A program made the position numbers and the translations under genes. 62,302 nucleotides of DNA, from contig JAUSPN010000029.1 of NCBI GenBank assembly GCA_030656555.1, positions 1 through 62,302 of the forward strand, written 5' to 3'. This DNA comes from Candidatus Desulfaltia sp. Its GTDB lineage: Bacteria; Desulfobacterota; Desulfobacteria; Desulfobacterales; ETH-SRB1. The notes under the pieces are model-generated. The model had not been told where the DNA came from. It saw only the letters and a list, made by a program, of their open reading frames with translations, and ran no database searches. Positions 17,481 to 26,990 of this stretch are shown here, piece by piece; within the stretch, counting starts at the first letter, position 1; each line of letters opens with the position of its first letter.

Positions 17481-19883
17481 ATGGCTGAATCCGACAGAGA
17501 TGACCTTATCAGCATTATTGATGGGAATGCAAAAAATGCCGACATACCTACTGTTTTACCTCTAATGCCTGTTCGTGATGTAGTGATTTTTAACGACATG
17601 TTGCTTCCTCTTTTTGTTGGGCGTGAAAAATCGGTGCGTGCTGTAGAAGAGGCTGTAACAAAGGACAGTTTTTTAATGATAGTTACTCAGAAGGATCCAA
17701 GTGTTGAGAGCCCAAAGCCCAATGAAATTTACAGGATTGGAACCATCAGCCGTGTCCTTCGCATGTTAAAACTTCCTGACGGCAGTGTTAAGGCCCTTGT
17801 GCAGGGAGTTTCCAAGGCCCGGATTGTAAGATATGTAAAAACGAAGGATTTATATCTTGTAAAAATTGAAATTATTTCTGAAAAGCCTGTAAAAAAAATA
17901 AACCTTGAAACTGAGGCTATGATGAGAAATGTCCGGGGCTATTCCAAGAAAATCCTGGCGCTCCGCGGGGAATTAACAGGAGATGTGAGCAGTATTCTGG
18001 AAAGCATAGATGATCCAGGCAAGCTTGCAGATCTTGTTGCCTCGAATTTAAAGCTGAAAATAAAGGAGTCACAGGCACTGCTGGAACATATTGATCCTGT
18101 AAAGCGTCTCAACAAAATAAACGACCTGCTTTCCCGTGAAGTAGAGCTTTCATCCATCCAGGCAAAGATTCAGTCTGACGTCAGGGAAGAAATTTCTAAA
18201 AATCAGCGAGATTATTTTTTAAGGGAGCAGGTGAGAGCTATCCATAAGGAGTTGGGCGAACAGGATGAAAGGAAACAAGAAATAATCGAGTACAATAAAA
18301 ATATCAAGAAAGCAAGGATGTCAAAAGAGGCGGAAAAAGAGGCGAAAAATCAGCTAAAACGGCTGGAACAGATGCATCCTGACTCTGCGGAAGCTTCGGT
18401 AATACGAACTTACCTGGACTGGCTTATTGATATGCCATGGAGCATAACGACCAAAGATGTAATTAATATAAAGAATGCAAAAAAGATGCTTGATGCAGAT
18501 CATTATGCACTTGACAAGGTAAAAGATCGGGTGCTGGAATATTTAAGCGTTCGTAAGCTTAACCCTGAGAGCAAAGGACCAATTCTTTGCTTTGTCGGCC
18601 CCCCTGGCGTTGGAAAGACCTCGATGGGGCGTTCAATTGCCAATGCCATGAAACGAAAATTTGTTCGCATTTCTTTGGGCGGCATACGCGATGAAGCAGA
18701 AATAAGAGGTCACCGTCGTACATATATAGGGGCTTTGCCAGGGCGCATATTACAAGGTTTGAAACAGTGCGGCACAAAGAATCCTGTTTTTATGATGGAC
18801 GAGATCGACAAGATTGGAGCTGATTTTCGAGGTGATCCATCTTCTGCTCTTTTAGAGGCTTTTGACCCTGAGCAGAATTTTAGTTTTAGCGACCACTATC
18901 TTAACCTGCCTTTTGATCTGTCAAACGTTATATTTATACTTACAGCAAACTTGACGGATACTATTCCTTCAGCTCTTCTGGACAGGATGGAGATTATTTC
19001 AGTTTCCGGATATACGGAAGAGGAAAAAAGGATCATTGCCGAAAAGTACCTCTTGCTGCGGCAGATAAAGGAAAACGGCTTAAAGCCCAAAACCATGAAT
19101 ATCAGCACAGGGGCGTTGCAACAATTAATTAGAGAATACACAGCAGAGGCAGGATTAAGAAATCTTGAACGTGAGATAGGAAACATATGCCGGAAAGTGG
19201 CCCGCAAAATTGCCGAAGGGGGAAAAGGGTCTTTTAACATCACAAAAAACAACCTGCAAAAATATATGGGTGTGCCAAAATATCTTCCTGAGATGGATCA
19301 GGAAAACAGTCAGGTCGGCTTATCTACAGGCCTTGCATGGACACAGGCCGGCGGTGAGGTTCTGTATGTAGAAGCTTCTTTGATTAGGGGAAAAGGTGAT
19401 TTGATTGTAACCGGACAGCTTGGAGATGTAATGCAGGAGTCTGCTCGTGCGGCTGTTACTTATGCCAGGTCAAATCTTGGTTTGTATAAAATAAAAGAAA
19501 ACCTGTTTGAAAATCATGATGTGCATATCCATGTTCCAGCCGGCGCTATACCCAAAGATGGGCCGTCTGCAGGCATTGCAATGGCTACAGCCCTTATTTC
19601 CACCATGACCAATAAGCCGATTTGCAAAGATGTTGCCATGACGGGTGAAATTACCCTTCGAGGGAGGGTTCTTCCCATAGGTGGTTTAAAAGAAAAATCT
19701 CTTGGAGCTTTAAGGGCCGGGATACATACTATTATATTGCCTGAAAAGAACAAAAAGGATTTAGCCGAGATCCCGGCTAATGTAAAACGTAAGATAAAAT
19801 TCATTCCTGTAAGCAACATGGATGAAGTCCTTAATATAGCCTTTGAAAAGCAAAAGAAATCAAAGCACACGGCAAATAAATGA
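17481..19883 (+). CDS. lon: ATP-dependent protease Lon
   Basis: Lon degrades misfolded and regulatory proteins in the cytoplasm. The 800-residue product has the N-terminal substrate-binding domain (LPLMPVRDVVIFNDMLLPLFVGR), an AAA+ domain with Walker A GPPGVGKTS near residue 373 and Walker B VFMMDEIDK, and a serine-lysine protease domain with Ser696 (PKDGPSAG) and Lys739 (GGLKEK). It is full length. The stop overlaps the tsaB ATG, so the two genes are coupled. The upstream spacer is an inverted-repeat element rather than a recognisable heat-shock promoter. Confidence 0.97.
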   Translation: MAESDRDDLISIIDGNAKNADIPTVLPLMPVRDVVIFNDMLLPLFVGREKSVRAVEEAVTKDSFLMIVTQKDPSVESPKPNEIYRIGTISRVLRMLKLPDGSVKALVQGVSKARIVRYVKTKDLYLVKIEIISEKPVKKINLETEAMMRNVRGYSKKILALRGELTGDVSSILESIDDPGKLADLVASNLKLKIKESQALLEHIDPVKRLNKINDLLSREVELSSIQAKIQSDVREEISKNQRDYFLREQVRAIHKELGEQDERKQEIIEYNKNIKKARMSKEAEKEAKNQLKRLEQMHPDSAEASVIRTYLDWLIDMPWSITTKDVINIKNAKKMLDADHYALDKVKDRVLEYLSVRKLNPESKGPILCFVGPPGVGKTSMGRSIANAMKRKFVRISLGGIRDEAEIRGHRRTYIGALPGRILQGLKQCGTKNPVFMMDEIDKIGADFRGDPSSALLEAFDPEQNFSFSDHYLNLPFDLSNVIFILTANLTDTIPSALLDRMEIISVSGYTEEEKRIIAEKYLLLRQIKENGLKPKTMNISTGALQQLIREYTAEAGLRNLEREIGNICRKVARKIAEGGKGSFNITKNNLQKYMGVPKYLPEMDQENSQVGLSTGLAWTQAGGEVLYVEASLIRGKGDLIVTGQLGDVMQESARAAVTYARSNLGLYKIKENLFENHDVHIHVPAGAIPKDGPSAGIAMATALISTMTNKPICKDVAMTGEITLRGRVLPIGGLKEKSLGALRAGIHTIILPEKNKKDLAEIPANVKRKIKFIPVSNMDEVLNIAFEKQKKSKHTANK

Positions 19884-20569
19884 AAATACTCGCTGTTGAT
19901 ACTGCCGTAAAAAGTTGCAGTGTTGCGATAATTGATAAAGAATCCGTGCTGGCCGAGGTTGCTCTGGGCGTTGAGCAAACACATTCAAAGCACTTAATCG
20001 AGATGATAAATACCACGGTTAAATTATCGGGTATTATTATTTCCGAACTGGATGGATTTGCTGTAACCAGAGGCCCTGGAAGTTTTACCGGTCTTCGAAT
20101 AGGAATAAGTTCAATAAAGGGGCTGGCTGCGGCAACCAATAAACCTTTGGTGGGTGTTTCAAGCCTTGATGCGCTTGCCATGCAGTGTTTTTTTTCTCAA
20201 TATCTCATCTGTCCTCTTTTAGATGCCCGCAGGGGGGAGGTCTATTTTTCACATTACAGATTTAACGGCGGTATTTTGAAAAAAGAAATTGACGAGCAGG
20301 TTCTGCCTCCCGGCGAAGCTGTTTGTGATATTAATGAAGAGTGTATATTTGTTGGCGACGGTGCGTTTGTTTATCAAAAAGCTATCAGAGATAAGTTGGG
20401 AGATCTTGCACATTTTGCCTTGCCCCATCAAAGCACTATTCGGGCTTCGACGATAGCAAACATCAGCAGGGATAGATTTGAAAACAATGACACTGACGAT
20501 ATCAGCGGTTTTGTGCCTTTCTATATACGAAAATCATATGTAGAGCTAAACAGCAAAAGCTCTCATTGA
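19880..20569 (+). CDS. tsaB: tRNA threonylcarbamoyladenosine biosynthesis protein TsaB
   Basis: TsaB is the inactive-kinase-like partner of TsaD in making t6A37 on ANN-decoding tRNAs. The 229-residue product has the ASKHA-fold N-terminus (MKILAVDTAVKSCSVAI), the GPGSFTGLRIG block near residues 66-76 and the LDARRGEVYF block near residue 114. The ATG overlaps the lon stop codon. TsaC, TsaD and TsaE are not in the window. Confidence 0.92.
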   Translation: MKILAVDTAVKSCSVAIIDKESVLAEVALGVEQTHSKHLIEMINTTVKLSGIIISELDGFAVTRGPGSFTGLRIGISSIKGLAAATNKPLVGVSSLDALAMQCFFSQYLICPLLDARRGEVYFSHYRFNGGILKKEIDEQVLPPGEAVCDINEECIFVGDGAFVYQKAIRDKLGDLAHFALPHQSTIRASTIANISRDRFENNDTDDISGFVPFYIRKSYVELNSKSSH

Positions 20570-20599
20570 CATTGTTGTTTTATATGATAATATAATTAA

Positions 20600-21271
20600 A
20601 TGAACGGTTTTTCATTTTCCGATCCACCTGGGCAAACAGCATTTCCTGTGGCAAAAGCCGGGCATCTTTTTATTTTAGCTTCAGCATTTATAACTGCTGT
20701 GTTTGCTCTATTGGAACTGACTGTTTTGTCTTTGATAGGGCTTGCAGTTACCATTTTTATCTGCTATTTTTTTAGAGATCCGGATCGGGTTACCCCCAAC
20801 ATGAACGGCGCAGTTATTTCGCCTGCAGACGGAAAGGTTATTGAAGCGGGCATAAAGGATAGTAATCCATATTCTGAAGGTCGTTGCCTTAAGATAAGCA
20901 TCTTTATGTCGGTGTTTAATGTCCATGTAAATCGTATTCCACATGAAGGAAAGATTGAAAAAATTAATTATTACCCAGGAAAATTTATTTCCGCAAATTT
21001 CGACAAGGCATCAACAGATAATGAACGAAATGCGGTTTTTATTAAAACAGACCGGGGGAAAAAATATTGTGTTGTTCAGATTGCAGGGTTGATTGCCAGG
21101 CGAATTATCTGCAATGTTAACGAAGGGGACAGGATAAACCGTGGCCAGCGTTTTGGTATGATATGTTTTGGCTCACGACTCGATGTGTATTTACCTGCCG
21201 ATACAGATCTTGATGTCTATATTGGCGACAGGGTAAAAGCAGGAACATCAATATTGGGATATTTAAAATGA
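20600..21271 (+). CDS. psd: Phosphatidylserine decarboxylase, short type
   Basis: Psd makes phosphatidylethanolamine from phosphatidylserine. The 223-residue product is of the short archaeal-like type: two N-terminal membrane segments, then SPADGKVIEAG (near 73), SVFNVHVNRIPHEGKI (near 104) and the self-cleavage site FGSRLDVYLP near residue 193, whose serine becomes the pyruvoyl cofactor. Its stop overlaps the pssA ATG, pairing the two steps from CDP-diacylglycerol to phosphatidylethanolamine in one transcript. Confidence 0.93.
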   Translation: MNGFSFSDPPGQTAFPVAKAGHLFILASAFITAVFALLELTVLSLIGLAVTIFICYFFRDPDRVTPNMNGAVISPADGKVIEAGIKDSNPYSEGRCLKISIFMSVFNVHVNRIPHEGKIEKINYYPGKFISANFDKASTDNERNAVFIKTDRGKKYCVVQIAGLIARRIICNVNEGDRINRGQRFGMICFGSRLDVYLPADTDLDVYIGDRVKAGTSILGYLK

Positions 21272-22053
21272 AAAAAGATAAGATTCAAAAAAAAGGCTTT
21301 CGCCGCGGAATATATATTCTGCCGAACCTCTTTACATCTTTTAATATTCTTTGCGGTTTCTATGCAATTATAGCTTCTATAGACGGGGAATATGTTGCCG
21401 CAGCCACAGCTATAATAATTGCGGCGGTCTTTGATTTGTTAGATGGCAAGATCGCCAGGATTACAAACACTTCAAGCAGATTTGGTGTTGAATATGATTC
21501 TCTCGCAGATGTTATATCCTTTGGTCTTGCTCCAGGATTAATGTTTTACTTGTGGGCGCTTAAACCTCTTGGTAGGATCGGCTGGCTTGCAGCATTCCTT
21601 TTTATGGCTTGCGGAGCGCTCAGGCTGGCGCGTTTTAACACATATACGGGCACCATCAGCAGCGAGTATTTTATCGGCCTTCCAATACCGGCTGCAGGGG
21701 GAATGGTTGCAACTACCGTCCTGTTTTGTCACAAATTTGGCATTTCAGGGGGTGCGAATCCTGTGGTAATTCTTATAATGCTTTACACGCTTGCGTTTTT
21801 AATGGTTAGCACCTTTAAATACAGTAGTTTTAAAAAGAATCCCAAACTTTCTAAAAAGATGAATTTTAATGTTCTGGTTACTGTAATACTTATATTAATT
21901 TTTATTGCCGCTCAGCCGCCTGTTGCCCTGTTTCTTTTAGGGCTTGTCTATATCGTCTCAGGACCCATCACTACAATAAAATATCATAAACTTATAAAAC
22001 AAAAAGAGGCTGAGCCTCACAAAACAGAGAGACACGACACAAAGCCCGTTTAA
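21268..22053 (+). CDS. pssA: CDP-diacylglycerol-serine O-phosphatidyltransferase
   Basis: PssA makes phosphatidylserine from CDP-diacylglycerol and serine in the inner membrane. The 261-residue product has the CDP-alcohol phosphatidyltransferase motif (FDLLDGKIAR...FGVEYDSLADVISFG) near residues 56-90 and about seven membrane segments. It is coupled to psd by a 4-base overlap. The last 15 residues are hydrophilic and rich in His, Lys and Glu. Confidence 0.93.
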   Translation: MKKDKIQKKGFRRGIYILPNLFTSFNILCGFYAIIASIDGEYVAAATAIIIAAVFDLLDGKIARITNTSSRFGVEYDSLADVISFGLAPGLMFYLWALKPLGRIGWLAAFLFMACGALRLARFNTYTGTISSEYFIGLPIPAAGGMVATTVLFCHKFGISGGANPVVILIMLYTLAFLMVSTFKYSSFKKNPKLSKKMNFNVLVTVILILIFIAAQPPVALFLLGLVYIVSGPITTIKYHKLIKQKEAEPHKTERHDTKPV

Positions 22054-22125
22054 TAAGGATGTAAATATAAGTTAGGGATCGGCTGTCGGGTTTCAGGTTG
22101 TCGGCTATTTTGGGAGCATAGCATC

Positions 22126-23205
22126 ATGTCAAAAGAATATAGAATTTCAGTTATTCCGGGTGATGGAACAGGCCCGGAAGTTATAACAGAAGGTATTAAA
22201 ATAATTGAAACAGTGGCGGATAAATGCGGTTTTATCTGCAAATTTACCCATTACGATATCGGCGGTGAGCGTTATAAAGAAACCGGAGAGATCCTGCCGG
22301 ACAAGGTTCTTGAGTCGCTTGCGCTGTCGGATGCAATATACCTGGGTGCCATTGGTCATCCGGATATTAAACCAGGTATTCTTGAAAAGGGCATCCTTTT
22401 GAAACTCAGGTTCCATTTTGACCAGTATATCAACTTAAGGCCGATTAAGCTGTATGAAGGAGTTAATACTCCGTTAAAAGGCAAAGGACCTGAAGATATT
22501 GACTTTATTGTGGTGCGTGAGAATACGGAAGGCCTTTACGTTGGTGCGGGCGGCTGCTTAAAGCGCGGTACCGGTGATGAAGTGGCAATTCAGGAATCGA
22601 TAAATACACGCAAGGGAGTGGAAAGATGCATAAGATATGCCTTTGAATATTGCAGAAAACGCAACAAGACAAAAAGGTTAACTCTTTGCGGAAAAACCAA
22701 TGTGCTGACTTTTGCCTTTGATTTATGGGAACGCGCCTTTAATGAGGTTGCAAAAGAATACCCGGACATTGAAACAGATTATGCGCATGTTGATGCTATC
22801 TGCATGTGGATGGTAAAAAACCCCGAGTGGTTCGATGTTATTGTTACTGATAACATGTTTGGGGATATTATTACAGATCTGGCTGCAATCATACAGGGCG
22901 GAATGGGGATTGCGGCAGGAGGAAATATCAACCCTTATGGTGTTTCAATGTTCGAGCCGATCGGCGGGTCTGCCCCAAAATATACAGGCAAGCAGGTAAT
23001 CAATCCGATTGCCGCGATTTTAGCGGCCAAGCTTATGCTTGAAACATTAGGTGAGAATAAGGCGGCATCTTTAATAGAAGGTGCGGTAACAAAGGTTTTG
23101 CGAGACGATCTAAAGGATGTTGCAGCAGGGAAGATGGGATTTACGACAAAAGAGGTCGGCGACCTTGTGTCAGAATATATTAAAGGGGAGAGTAATCATG
23201 TCTGA
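22126..23205 (+). CDS. leuB: Isopropylmalate/isocitrate dehydrogenase family, probable LeuB
   Basis: The 359-residue product belongs to the NAD-dependent beta-decarboxylating dehydrogenases: [10 protein letters not shown] near residue 10, the [16 protein letters not shown] substrate block (near 98-113), [11 protein letters not shown] (near 133), [14 protein letters not shown] (near 240) and GSAPKYTGK (near 284). The set fits 3-isopropylmalate dehydrogenase of leucine synthesis, but a homoisocitrate, isocitrate or tartrate specificity cannot be excluded by eye. It overlaps asd by 8 bases, and leuB-asd adjacency supports an amino-acid role. Confidence 0.8.
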   Translation: MSKEYRISVIPGDGTGPEVITEGIKIIETVADKCGFICKFTHYDIGGERYKETGEILPDKVLESLALSDAIYLGAIGHPDIKPGILEKGILLKLRFHFDQYINLRPIKLYEGVNTPLKGKGPEDIDFIVVRENTEGLYVGAGGCLKRGTGDEVAIQESINTRKGVERCIRYAFEYCRKRNKTKRLTLCGKTNVLTFAFDLWERAFNEVAKEYPDIETDYAHVDAICMWMVKNPEWFDVIVTDNMFGDIITDLAAIIQGGMGIAAGGNINPYGVSMFEPIGGSAPKYTGKQVINPIAAILAAKLMLETLGENKAASLIEGAVTKVLRDDLKDVAAGKMGFTTKEVGDLVSEYIKGESNHV

Positions 23206-24220
23206 TAAGAAATTTAATGTTGCAGTGGCAGGCGCTACAGGCGCTGTCGGGAATCAGATGATAACCTGTCTGGAAGAGAGGAACTTTCCTGTAAAGTCCA
23301 TTAAGCTTTTGGCTTCCAGTCGATCGGTTGGCCGCAAGCTTCGTTTTAGAGGAGATTTGGTGGAAGTTGAAGAATTGAATGAAAATTCTTTCAGGGGCGT
23401 GGACATTGCCCTTTTTTCGGCCGGAGGGGATATAAGTAAAAAATTTGCGCCGATTGCCGCAAAGGACGGATGTGTTGTTGTTGATAATTCAAGCGCTTGG
23501 CGGATGGATCCTGAGGTTCCGCTTGTTGTTCCTGAAGTTAATCCTCATGCAGTTGCCGCATATGCGAACAAAGGTATTATTGCAAATCCGAATTGCTCTA
23601 CAATCCAGATGGTTGTTCCTCTTAATCCTATTTACAGAAAATGCGGAATAAAGAGGATTGTGGTTTCAACATATCAGGCTGTATCCGGTACGGGGAAGAA
23701 AGCAATTAATGAACTTTTTGATCAGACAAGATCCATGATCAATTTCATCGATTATAAGATAAATGTATATCCACACAGAATAGCCTTTAATTGTCTTCCA
23801 CACATAGATGTGTTTCTGGACAATGGATATACCAAAGAAGAAATGAAGATGGTAAACGAGACAAGAAAAATCCTGGAAGATGATAATATAGGGGTCACGG
23901 CGACAACGGTTCGTGTTCCGGTGTTTTTCGGCCATTCTGAATCAATTAATATTGAAACCAGAACGCATATCACAGCTGCTGAAGTAAAGGCTCTTCTTGA
24001 AAATGCGCCCGGTGTTAAGGTTGTGGATGATCCTGAAAAGAATATTTATCCGTTGGCTGTTGATGCCGCTGGTCAGGATTTGACACTTGTGGGCCGTATC
24101 AGGGAGGACGAATCGATCCCAAACGGGATAAACATGTGGGTTGTTGCAGATAATATCAGGAAGGGAGCTGCAACCAACACGGTTCAGATAGCGGAAATCC
24201 TTGCAGAAAACTATTTATAA
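23198..24220 (+). CDS. asd: Aspartate-semialdehyde dehydrogenase
   Basis: Asd reduces aspartyl phosphate to aspartate semialdehyde for lysine, threonine, methionine and diaminopimelate. The 340-residue product has the dinucleotide-binding VAGATGAVGNQM (residues 9-20), the catalytic cysteine in IANPNCSTIQM (near residue 134) and the VSTYQAVSGTGKKA block. The ATG at 23198 with GGGGAG upstream is used; an in-frame reading from 23117 lies entirely inside leuB and is not needed. Confidence 0.95.
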   Translation: MSDKKFNVAVAGATGAVGNQMITCLEERNFPVKSIKLLASSRSVGRKLRFRGDLVEVEELNENSFRGVDIALFSAGGDISKKFAPIAAKDGCVVVDNSSAWRMDPEVPLVVPEVNPHAVAAYANKGIIANPNCSTIQMVVPLNPIYRKCGIKRIVVSTYQAVSGTGKKAINELFDQTRSMINFIDYKINVYPHRIAFNCLPHIDVFLDNGYTKEEMKMVNETRKILEDDNIGVTATTVRVPVFFGHSESINIETRTHITAAEVKALLENAPGVKVVDDPEKNIYPLAVDAAGQDLTLVGRIREDESIPNGINMWVVADNIRKGAATNTVQIAEILAENYL

Positions 24221-24284
24221 AGATCGAAAGAGGAATTGCGAATTTATAACTGAAGTATTACTAAAGATCGAAAATGGAGCTTAA

Positions 24285-24752
24285 GTGGAGAGAGTACCAA
24301 TTACAAAAGATGGTTATGATAAACTAAAAAAAGAGCTGGAACATCTTCGACATGTTGAGCGACCCCAAAACATAAAAGCCATTGAAGAAGCTCGCTCACA
24401 TGGAGATATTAGCGAAAATGCGGAGTTTGAAGCGGCAAAAGACAGGCAGAGTTTTATTGAAGGCCGGATAGGTGAATTAGGGTACAAGCTGGCCAATACT
24501 GATATCATCGATCCTGATACACTCCCCAAGGATTGTGCTGTATTTGGCTGCACTGTTTTGCTTGAAAATATAGACAATGAAGAGAATGTAAAATATCAGC
24601 TTGTAGGACCGGACGAATCAAGTATCGAGGAAGGTCGAATATCAGTATCTTCACCACTTGGCAGAGCGATTGTGGGGAAAAAACCAGGAGACGATATCCA
24701 GCTTCAGGCTCCTGGTGGGAAAAGGTCTTATGAATTAATAGAGATATTGTAG
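24285..24752 (+). CDS. greA: Transcription elongation factor GreA
   Basis: GreA rescues backtracked RNA polymerase by promoting transcript cleavage. The 155-residue product shows the N-terminal coiled coil with the acidic tip (HGDISENAEFEAAKDRQ near residues 37-54) and the C-terminal FKBP-like domain (SPLGRAIVGKKPGD near 123). The start is GTG with GGAGC upstream. The stop codon is followed immediately by a GTCGAGTAGTTAAATAGTCGAG repeat spacer. Confidence 0.94.
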   Translation: MERVPITKDGYDKLKKELEHLRHVERPQNIKAIEEARSHGDISENAEFEAAKDRQSFIEGRIGELGYKLANTDIIDPDTLPKDCAVFGCTVLLENIDNEENVKYQLVGPDESSIEEGRISVSSPLGRAIVGKKPGDDIQLQAPGGKRSYELIEIL

Positions 24753-24791
24753 TGTTAGTCGAGTAGTTAAATAGTCGAGTCAACCACCTGA
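24753..24791. repeat. Short-word repeat spacer (GTCGAGTAG type)
   Basis: TTAGTCGAGTAGTTAAATAGTCGAGTCAACCACCTGACC starts at the greA stop codon. The same words (GTCGAGTAGT, CAACCAC) build the atpB-atpE hairpin at 38981-39019 and the spacer at 26902. Confidence 0.55.
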
Positions 24792-24822
24792 CCAAATTTA
24801 TTCAATAATGGAGGTTTTTATT

Positions 24823-25026
24823 TTGGCACGTATTACAATTGAAGATTGCCTGGAAAAGATACCAAACCGTTTTTTGCTGTGCAACGTTGCTTCAAAGCGC
24901 GTTAGACAGATTAGCGAAGGTTCCGATTATCTGGTAAGTTCGCCGAAAAACGAAGATATTGTTATTGCTCTTAGAGAAATTGCCGCAGGCAAGGTCATTA
25001 TAAGGCAAGATCAAGAAAAAAAGTGA
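24823..25026 (+). CDS. rpoZ: RNA polymerase omega subunit
   Basis: Omega helps assemble RNA polymerase and binds ppGpp. The 67-residue product starts MARITIEDCLEKIPNRF, the canonical omega N-terminus, and carries the VASKRVRQ block near residue 22. The start is TTG at 24823: the in-frame ATG at 24808 overlaps the GGAGG that serves as ribosome-binding site 8 bases before the TTG. The stop codon TGA is directly followed by CCGTTCACAGTTCAC repeat sequence. Confidence 0.9.
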   Translation: MARITIEDCLEKIPNRFLLCNVASKRVRQISEGSDYLVSSPKNEDIVIALREIAAGKVIIRQDQEKK

Positions 25027-25228
25027 CCGTTCACAGTTCACAGTTATCGGTTCACGGTTGAAAAAACTGTGAATTGTGAACCGACAACCGTGAATGGTTA
25101 TATATAGTTTCTGATTTAAATGCGAAAGAATTAATTCAAGAGTTAAAATCAATATCCAAAATGCTTCAATCGTTGCATAGTTCATTGAAAAAACCGTGAA
25201 CTGTGAACCGACAACCGTGAACGGTTAT
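25027..25228. repeat. Inverted short-word repeat pair around a unique segment
   Basis: A first dyad (25027-25102: ACCGTTCACAGTTCACAG...GTTCACGGTTG, then CTGTGAATTGTGAACCGACAACCGTGAATGGTTAT) is followed by about 80 bases of unique sequence and a second copy of its right arm (25189-25226: CCGTGAACTGTGAACCGACAACCGTGAACGGTTAT). The second copy encodes the first residues of the longest ttcA reading frame, which argues against that start. Confidence 0.7.
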
Positions 25229-25231
25229 CTT

Positions 25232-25963
25232 TTGTCAAAATCCAGCTATATATATAAGATGTTGAATAGGTTTGTTGGTAAAGCTCTGCATCAATATGAT
25301 ATGATATCTAATGGAGATAGAATATTGGTTGGGCTTTCCGGAGGAAAAGACAGCCTTACTCTTCTAACTATTTTAAAGGAACGTCAGCCTCGAATTCTCG
25401 TAAAATATGAGTTGTTTGCTGTTTGTATTGATCCTGGGTTTGAGGGAGGCCTTAGTGAAGCCCTTGCAGCTTATTGTGATGAAAATGGCTTCAATCTTAT
25501 CGTAGAGCATACAGATTATGGAATTTTGGCTCATAGCTCTACAAATCGAGAAAATCCCTGTTTTTTGTGTTCAAGGTTACGCAGGAAACGGCTTTTTGAA
25601 ATTGCTGATGAACTTAAATGCAACAAGCTGGCTCTCGGACACAACAAGGATGATATCATTGAGACACTGTTTTTGAATATGTGTTATTCAGGTGAGATTA
25701 GCACCATGGTTCCTTCCCAGTCTTTTTTTCGGGGAAAGTTCACGGTAATAAGGCCCCTTGCATTTGCGGATGAGGATATCATAAGCCGTTTTGCCGCCGA
25801 AAAAGGGTTTCCAGTCTTTGTCAATCCATGCCCTTCAGCAAACGAATCTAAACGACATGAAATAAAAACTCTTTTAAACCGATTATACACCACCAACAAA
25901 AAGATAAAAGGAAATATTTTCAGGGCCATGAGCCATGTGAATACAGACTATTTATTAAAATAG
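25232..25963 (+). CDS. ttcA: TtcA-type tRNA 2-thiocytidine synthetase family protein
   Basis: The product of about 243 residues is a PP-loop ATPase of the TtcA/TtuA family that thiolates tRNA. It has the SGGKDSL ATP-pyrophosphatase loop, a CFLCSRLRR CxxC motif and a later lone cysteine (NPCPSANESKR) that together would hold the Fe-S cluster, and the GHNKDDIIET signature. The start is unsure: the frame opens at 25196 inside repeat DNA, TTG at 25232 is a compromise and ATG at 25259 is possible. TtcA modifies C32 of tRNA; a close paralogue specificity cannot be excluded. Confidence 0.82.
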   Translation: MSKSSYIYKMLNRFVGKALHQYDMISNGDRILVGLSGGKDSLTLLTILKERQPRILVKYELFAVCIDPGFEGGLSEALAAYCDENGFNLIVEHTDYGILAHSSTNRENPCFLCSRLRRKRLFEIADELKCNKLALGHNKDDIIETLFLNMCYSGEISTMVPSQSFFRGKFTVIRPLAFADEDIISRFAAEKGFPVFVNPCPSANESKRHEIKTLLNRLYTTNKKIKGNIFRAMSHVNTDYLLK

Positions 25964-25965
25964 GA

Positions 25966-26103
25966 TAAAGGTTCACGGTTCAGAGGTTCAAGGTTAAACT
26001 GATCCGAGCCCAATGTGGATTTATTAGATTCTTATGATACGTCCCTGCCTGCCACTGCGAGGAAAGTAATTAACCTCTGAACCACCTTAAACCCTGAACT
26101 TTA
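25966..26103. repeat. Inverted short-word repeat spacer (GGTTCAGAGG type)
   Basis: Left arm GTTCACGGTTCAGAGGTTCAAGGTTAA (25972-25998) faces right arm TTAACCTCTGAACCACCTTAAACCCTGAAC (26070-26099). The words are the same as those in the pilD-lon spacer. The roughly 70 bases between the arms show no reading frame. Confidence 0.65.
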
Positions 26104-26110
26104 GAAGCTT

Positions 26111-26902
26111 ATGAAAGATATCCAGAACCAACGCGATTTTCGCAATATACCTGTTGACAAGGTGGGAATAAAAGATCTTCGGTATCCCATCACGGTTCTT
26201 GACCGGAAGAACGGTTTTCAGCATACTATTGCTTCAATAAACATGTATGTGGACCTGCCTGAGAGATACAAAGGGACACACATGAGCCGTTTTGTTGAGC
26301 TGCTCCATTTGTTTAGGCCTGAAGTTTCTTTGAAAAAAATTTCAGATATTCTTAAGCAGATGAAGAAGCATTTAAATGCGGCTTCAGCGCACATTGAGAT
26401 TACTTTTCCTTATTTTATTGAAAAAAAAGCCCCGATAAGTAATTCTATCGGACTTATGGACTATACATGCAGGATCGTCGGATCAAGCGGTCCTGACGGC
26501 AGGCTCGACCTTGTATTAGAAGTGATTGTTCCTGTTTCTTCCATTTGCCCCTGCTCAAAAGAAATCAGTGACAAAGGCGCTCATAATCAGCGGGGAGAAG
26601 TCAGGCTCAGCACAAGATTTAAGAAATTTATCTGGATAGAAGACATGATAGAACTGGTGGAAAAATCCGCGTCATGTGAAGTATATTCTGTATTAAAACG
26701 TGTTGATGAAAAGTATGTAACCGAACAAGGCTTTTCAAATCCCAAGTTTGTTGAGGATATTGTTCGGGGTGTTGCTGAAAGGCTGAAAAAAGACGAAAAT
26801 ATTACCTGGTTTTCTGTAAGCGCTGAAAATTTTGAGTCGATCCACAACCATAATGCCTATGCCTTTATTGCAAGCGGTCAGAAACCGGAAGCAGGGAATT
26901 AG
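26111..26902 (+). CDS. folE2: GTP cyclohydrolase FolE2
   Basis: FolE2 is the metal-flexible type IB GTP cyclohydrolase that makes dihydroneopterin triphosphate for folate. The 263-residue product has the family N-terminus (VDKVGIKDLRYPITVLDR), the THMSRFVELL block, the catalytic cysteine in ICPCSKEISD near residue 147 and HNQRGEV. In a THF-dependent carbon-fixing organism folate supply is central. An isolated gene between repeat spacers; its stop codon TAG begins the next repeat (TAGTCGAGCGGTCAAGTAG). Confidence 0.93.
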   Translation: MKDIQNQRDFRNIPVDKVGIKDLRYPITVLDRKNGFQHTIASINMYVDLPERYKGTHMSRFVELLHLFRPEVSLKKISDILKQMKKHLNAASAHIEITFPYFIEKKAPISNSIGLMDYTCRIVGSSGPDGRLDLVLEVIVPVSSICPCSKEISDKGAHNQRGEVRLSTRFKKFIWIEDMIELVEKSASCEVYSVLKRVDEKYVTEQGFSNPKFVEDIVRGVAERLKKDENITWFSVSAENFESIHNHNAYAFIASGQKPEAGN

Positions 26903-26990
26903 TCGAGCGGTCAAGTAGTCAAGTGGTCGAGTAGGAGCGGCTTTCAGCCGCGAAAATTGGTGCCAGAGGTCGGAAGTCACTGGTCGATAA
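26903..26990. repeat. Short-word repeat spacer with GGAGCGGCTTTCAGCCGCG hairpin
   Basis: The spacer begins at the folE2 stop with GTCGAGCGGTCAAGTAGTCAAGTGGTCGAG, continues with GCGGCTTTCAGCCGC (26938-26952, a perfect 6-bp stem) and ends with GGTCGGAAGTCACTGGTCG, which contains the dacB stop codon on the minus strand. Confidence 0.55.
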
